Source: Pseudactinotalea suaedae (GTDB lineage: Bacteria; Actinomycetota; Actinomycetes; Actinomycetales; Beutenbergiaceae). From it: 64,000 nt of DNA. Made by a program: the position numbers and the translations under genes. The DNA is taken from assembly GCF_009733815.1 (NCBI RefSeq), contig NZ_WNXY01000003.1, positions 310,001-374,000 of the forward strand. The letters are read 5' to 3'. Shown here piece by piece: positions 61,622 through 64,000 of the stretch. Each line of letters starts with the position of its first letter. Position 1 is the first letter of the stretch. The notes under the pieces are model-generated. The model saw only the letters and a list, made by a program, of their open reading frames with translations, was not told where the DNA came from and did not search any database.

Positions 61622-62910
61622 CCTCAGGGGCCAACCCCGCTCGGCAGGCCGTCGAGGCGGTGTGGCGGATCGAGTCGGCGAGGATCGTCGGCGCACTCGC
61701 CCGCTACACCGGCGACCTGGCGCTCGCCGAGGACCTGGCGCAGGAGGCGCTGGCCGAGGCGCTGGTCGGCTGGCCGCGCGAGGGCACGCCCCGCGACCCG
61801 GCCGCCTGGCTGCTGACCGTCGGGCGGCGTCGAGCGATCGACGCCTTCCGCCGCCGGGCTGCGCTCGAGAACCGGTACGCCGCCCTCGCCCACGAGCTGG
61901 GTGAGGGCGGCACCTCGTCGGGCATCGGCACCGGCGACCCGGGTCCGCAGCAGCGAGGCGACGTGTGGGACCCGGACCGGATCGACGACGACGTGCTGGC
62001 GCTCATCTTCATCGCCTGCCACCCGGTCCTCAGCCGCGAGGCACAGCTGGCGCTCACGCTCCGGGTCGTCGCGGGTCTGTCGAGCGACGAGATCGCGCGT
62101 GCCTTCCTCATCCCCACCGCCACCGCCCAGGCGAGGATCACCCGGGCGAAGAAGACCCTGACGGCGGCCGGGGTGCGATTCGAGCTCCCACCGCGGGAGG
62201 AACGGCCGGCACGGCTCGGGGCCGTGCTCACCGTGCTGTACCTCGTCTTCACCGAAGGTGCCTCCGCATCCACGGGTCGGGAGTGGATCCGGGTCGATCT
62301 CGCCCGCGAGGCGATGCGGATGACCCGCGTCCTCGCCCGGCTCGCCGAGGACGCGGCCGAGGTGCACGGCCTGCTCGCGCTGATGGAGCTGACCGCCGCG
62401 CGGTTCCCGGCACGCCTGGGTCGCGACGGCCTGCCCGTGCTGCTGGAGGACCAGGACCGACGGCGGTGGGACGTCAGCGCGATCCGGCGAGGTCGGGCGG
62501 CGCTCGCCACCGCGCAGCGGACCGGACGCGGCCTCGGCCCCTACGGCGTGCAGGCCGCGATCGCCGAGTGTCACGCGGTGGCACCCTCGGTCGACCAGAC
62601 CGACTGGGACCGCGTGGTCCTGCTCTACGACGTGCTGCGCAGGATCGCGCCCTCCCCCGTGGTGGACCTCAACCGTGCGGTGGCGGTGGCGATGCTGCGC
62701 GGTCCGGCGGCGGCGCTGGCCGAGGTTGACGCCCTCGCCGATGACGACCGGCTCGCCTCCTCGCACCAGCTGCCCAGCGTGCGCGGCGAGCTGCTGGCAC
62801 GGCTCGGCCGCATCGAGGAGGCCCGCACGGCGTTCCGGACCGCACATGAGCGGGCCGCGAACGCCCAGGACCGTGTCATCCTCGAACGCAAGCTCGCCGC
62901 CCTGGACTGA
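61618..62910 (+). CDS. ECF42-type RNA polymerase sigma factor with C-terminal TPR-like domain
   Basis: The 430-residue protein has sigma region 2 (DLALAEDLAQEALAEALVGWP, DPAAWLLTVGRRRAIDAFRRR) and region 4 (LRVVAGLSSDEIARAFLIPTATAQARITRAKKTL), then a long helical extension (about residues 190-430) typical of ECF42. In this group the extension is needed for activity and no classic anti-sigma factor is linked. It is coupled to the DGPF gene. Confidence 0.93.
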   Translation: MTSGANPARQAVEAVWRIESARIVGALARYTGDLALAEDLAQEALAEALVGWPREGTPRDPAAWLLTVGRRRAIDAFRRRAALENRYAALAHELGEGGTSSGIGTGDPGPQQRGDVWDPDRIDDDVLALIFIACHPVLSREAQLALTLRVVAGLSSDEIARAFLIPTATAQARITRAKKTLTAAGVRFELPPREERPARLGAVLTVLYLVFTEGASASTGREWIRVDLAREAMRMTRVLARLAEDAAEVHGLLALMELTAARFPARLGRDGLPVLLEDQDRRRWDVSAIRRGRAALATAQRTGRGLGPYGVQAAIAECHAVAPSVDQTDWDRVVLLYDVLRRIAPSPVVDLNRAVAVAMLRGPAAALAEVDALADDDRLASSHQLPSVRGELLARLGRIEEARTAFRTAHERAANAQDRVILERKLAALD

Positions 62911-62977
62911 GGGACGCGCGCCCGGAGACGAGCGCCCTGGGCGCTCCGGTGGCATCGAGGTCGGTCGGTCGGAGCCC

Positions 62978-63697
62978 TCACGCCACCGCTCCGCACCCCT
63001 CGGGCCAGCGCACCAGATCGGCCGTCAGCCGCTCGAGGTACTCGGGGGGTCCGGCCTCGGAGAACCACAGCCAGAGCTCGGCAGCGTGGATCGCGGACCA
63101 CGCGTGCACGAGAGCCAGATCGGCGCCGTAGGCGTCGGCGACGGCCCGCAGCGCCCGAGGATCGTCCCGCGTGGCGCCCCACGCCGCGCGGGACACCTCC
63201 CGCAGCGGGTCGCCGAGGTGTGCCGCTTCCCAGTCGATCACTGCGGTGATCGTGCCGTCGGTGGCCAGGAGGTTCCCGGCGGTCCAGTCCCCGTGGCAGA
63301 ACACAGGCGCATGGGTCGGCGGCGGTACGACCAGCGGCAAGGGGGGACCACCGGCCTCGCGATAGCGCCGGATGATGAGCGCGTCATCCGGAGCCGGCGG
63401 CAAGCCGGGTGGCGGCGGCACCTCGTGAAGTCGACGTAGCAGCGCCGTCGAGGCGCGCAGTCCGTCGAGACGGGCGTCGGCGCTCATGCCGTCCAGTCGC
63501 TCCCCCGGCATCAGGGTCATGAGGATCGTGCCCGGCCGGACCTCGACCAGCCGTGGAACCGGCAGGTCGGTGTGCCGCAGCGCGCGCAGGGCCAGCACCT
63601 CGGTGTCGTGGCGCAGCGGGTCGGCCATCCTCTTCTCGACCACGGCGCCCGCCGGGCTCTCGACCAGGCGGACGCTGCCGACGGCTCCCTGCAACAT
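62978..63697 (-). CDS. Aminoglycoside phosphotransferase family protein
   Basis: The 239-residue protein has the APH/choline-kinase fold: VEKRMADPLRHDTEVLALRAL, the Brenner motif FCHGDWTAGNLL and the metal motif AVIDWEAAHLGDPLREV. It phosphorylates a small hydroxyl compound; resistance is only one possibility. ATG at 63697 is preferred; a GTG at 63727 would add ten residues. It converges on the sigma factor gene. Confidence 0.88.
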   Translation of the reverse strand: MLQGAVGSVRLVESPAGAVVEKRMADPLRHDTEVLALRALRHTDLPVPRLVEVRPGTILMTLMPGERLDGMSADARLDGLRASTALLRRLHEVPPPPGLPPAPDDALIIRRYREAGGPPLPLVVPPPTHAPVFCHGDWTAGNLLATDGTITAVIDWEAAHLGDPLREVSRAAWGATRDDPRALRAVADAYGADLALVHAWSAIHAAELWLWFSEAGPPEYLERLTADLVRWPEGCGAVA

Positions 63698-63763
63698 CCA
63701 GCCATCCTGCCCGGCCCTCGACCGCACGACCAGCGGACACCGCCGACGGCGTACCCGACCGGG

Positions 63764-64000
63764 TCAGGCCGCGTCGGCGTGGCTCGCGGGTGCGACCCTC
63801 GAGGGCACCGACAGCGCCAGTACCGCGCCGACACCACCCGCGATCAGCAGCAGCACGTCGACCGGGTCGAAGCTGCTGCCGAGCAGCAGCGCGGCCGGCG
63901 GGAACCGCTCGCTCAGCGCGGCCGGGACGCCGGTCAGCTGAAGGATCTCGACGGCGCAGGCCAGGCCCGTCCCGATCGCGCCCGGGAGCAGCGCACCCCG
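63764..64000 (-). CDS. DUF2809 family membrane protein, 5' end beyond the window
   Basis: The last 78 residues are visible, ending at TGA (63766-63764). The pattern CAVEILQLTGVPAALSERFPP, then LLGSSFDPVDVLLLIAGGVGAVLALSV, matches the C-terminus of small DUF2809 integral membrane proteins. Two membrane spans are visible. Function unknown. Confidence 0.75.
   Translation of the reverse strand, partial: RGALLPGAIGTGLACAVEILQLTGVPAALSERFPPAALLLGSSFDPVDVLLLIAGGVGAVLALSVPSRVAPASHADAA

Overview
The window is very GC-rich, densely coding DNA with many GTG starts and ATGA/GTGA stop-start overlaps. It fits an actinobacterium, probably of the Micrococcales type. Supporting marks are a dnaK-grpE-dnaJ-hspR operon with HAIR operators, an oleABCD cluster with a fused OleBC, a CGNR zinc-finger protein, an F420/FMN-type LLM oxidoreductase and an ECF42-type sigma factor beside a DGPF protein. 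The genus cannot be fixed. I see no rRNA, tRNA, insertion sequence, prophage or CRISPR array.

Left part (1-5360): the end of an unknown gene, a double GNAT acetyltransferase, the rRNA methyltransferase rlmC, and a tldD/tldE peptidase pair. A small repeat (core AAAGTGCGKTGAAA) ends rlmC and returns as a 150-bp palindromic block after lipA (33865-34014).

The most unusual region is 5416-23042. It is a run of 16 minus-strand genes, nearly all joined by 1-8 base overlaps and facing a divergent ROK repressor at 23174. In transcription order they are: a GH63-like glycoside hydrolase; the three subunits of a molybdenum hydroxylase; an LLM flavin monooxygenase; an opine-type dehydrogenase; an amidohydrolase; a sugar-type ABC binding lipoprotein and two permeases without an ATPase; a second, cytosine-deaminase-like amidohydrolase; an MFS carrier; a rhamnonate-dehydratase-like enolase; a 2-hydroxyacid dehydrogenase; XdhC; and a MocA-like cytidylyltransferase. 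The last two mature the cofactor of the Mo enzyme encoded about 12 kb upstream, which argues for one transcript and one pathway. The enzyme mix suggests catabolism of a glycosylated or sugar-linked nitrogen compound, possibly a heterocycle. I know of no described pathway with this set. A promoter with a perfect 15-bp palindrome over its -10 lies in the divergent spacer.

Middle (24430-42398): a berberine-bridge-type flavoenzyme, an NmrA-like protein, a CAAX-type membrane protease, dodecin, prolyl oligopeptidase, lipB, a Fic protein, a small P-loop kinase, lipA, an esterase-like hydrolase, a glycosyltransferase, a DUF3137-like protein, the Hsp70 operon under HspR, and two zinc-binding proteins.

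Right part (42383-64000): the long-chain olefin genes oleD-oleBC-oleA; an ABC exporter plus two-component system in one overlapping operon; a YtrA-type GntR regulator with its own ABC exporter and probable operator; and a compact operon of a KASIII-like synthase, a heme-oxygenase-like diiron oxidase, an unrecognised protein and a glycerol-1-phosphate-dehydrogenase-like enzyme, next to an MFS exporter. That operon looks like a small natural-product or lipid pathway and is the second main candidate for new biology. The window ends with a VOC protein, the DGPF/ECF42 pair, an aminoglycoside-phosphotransferase-like protein and a truncated DUF2809 gene.
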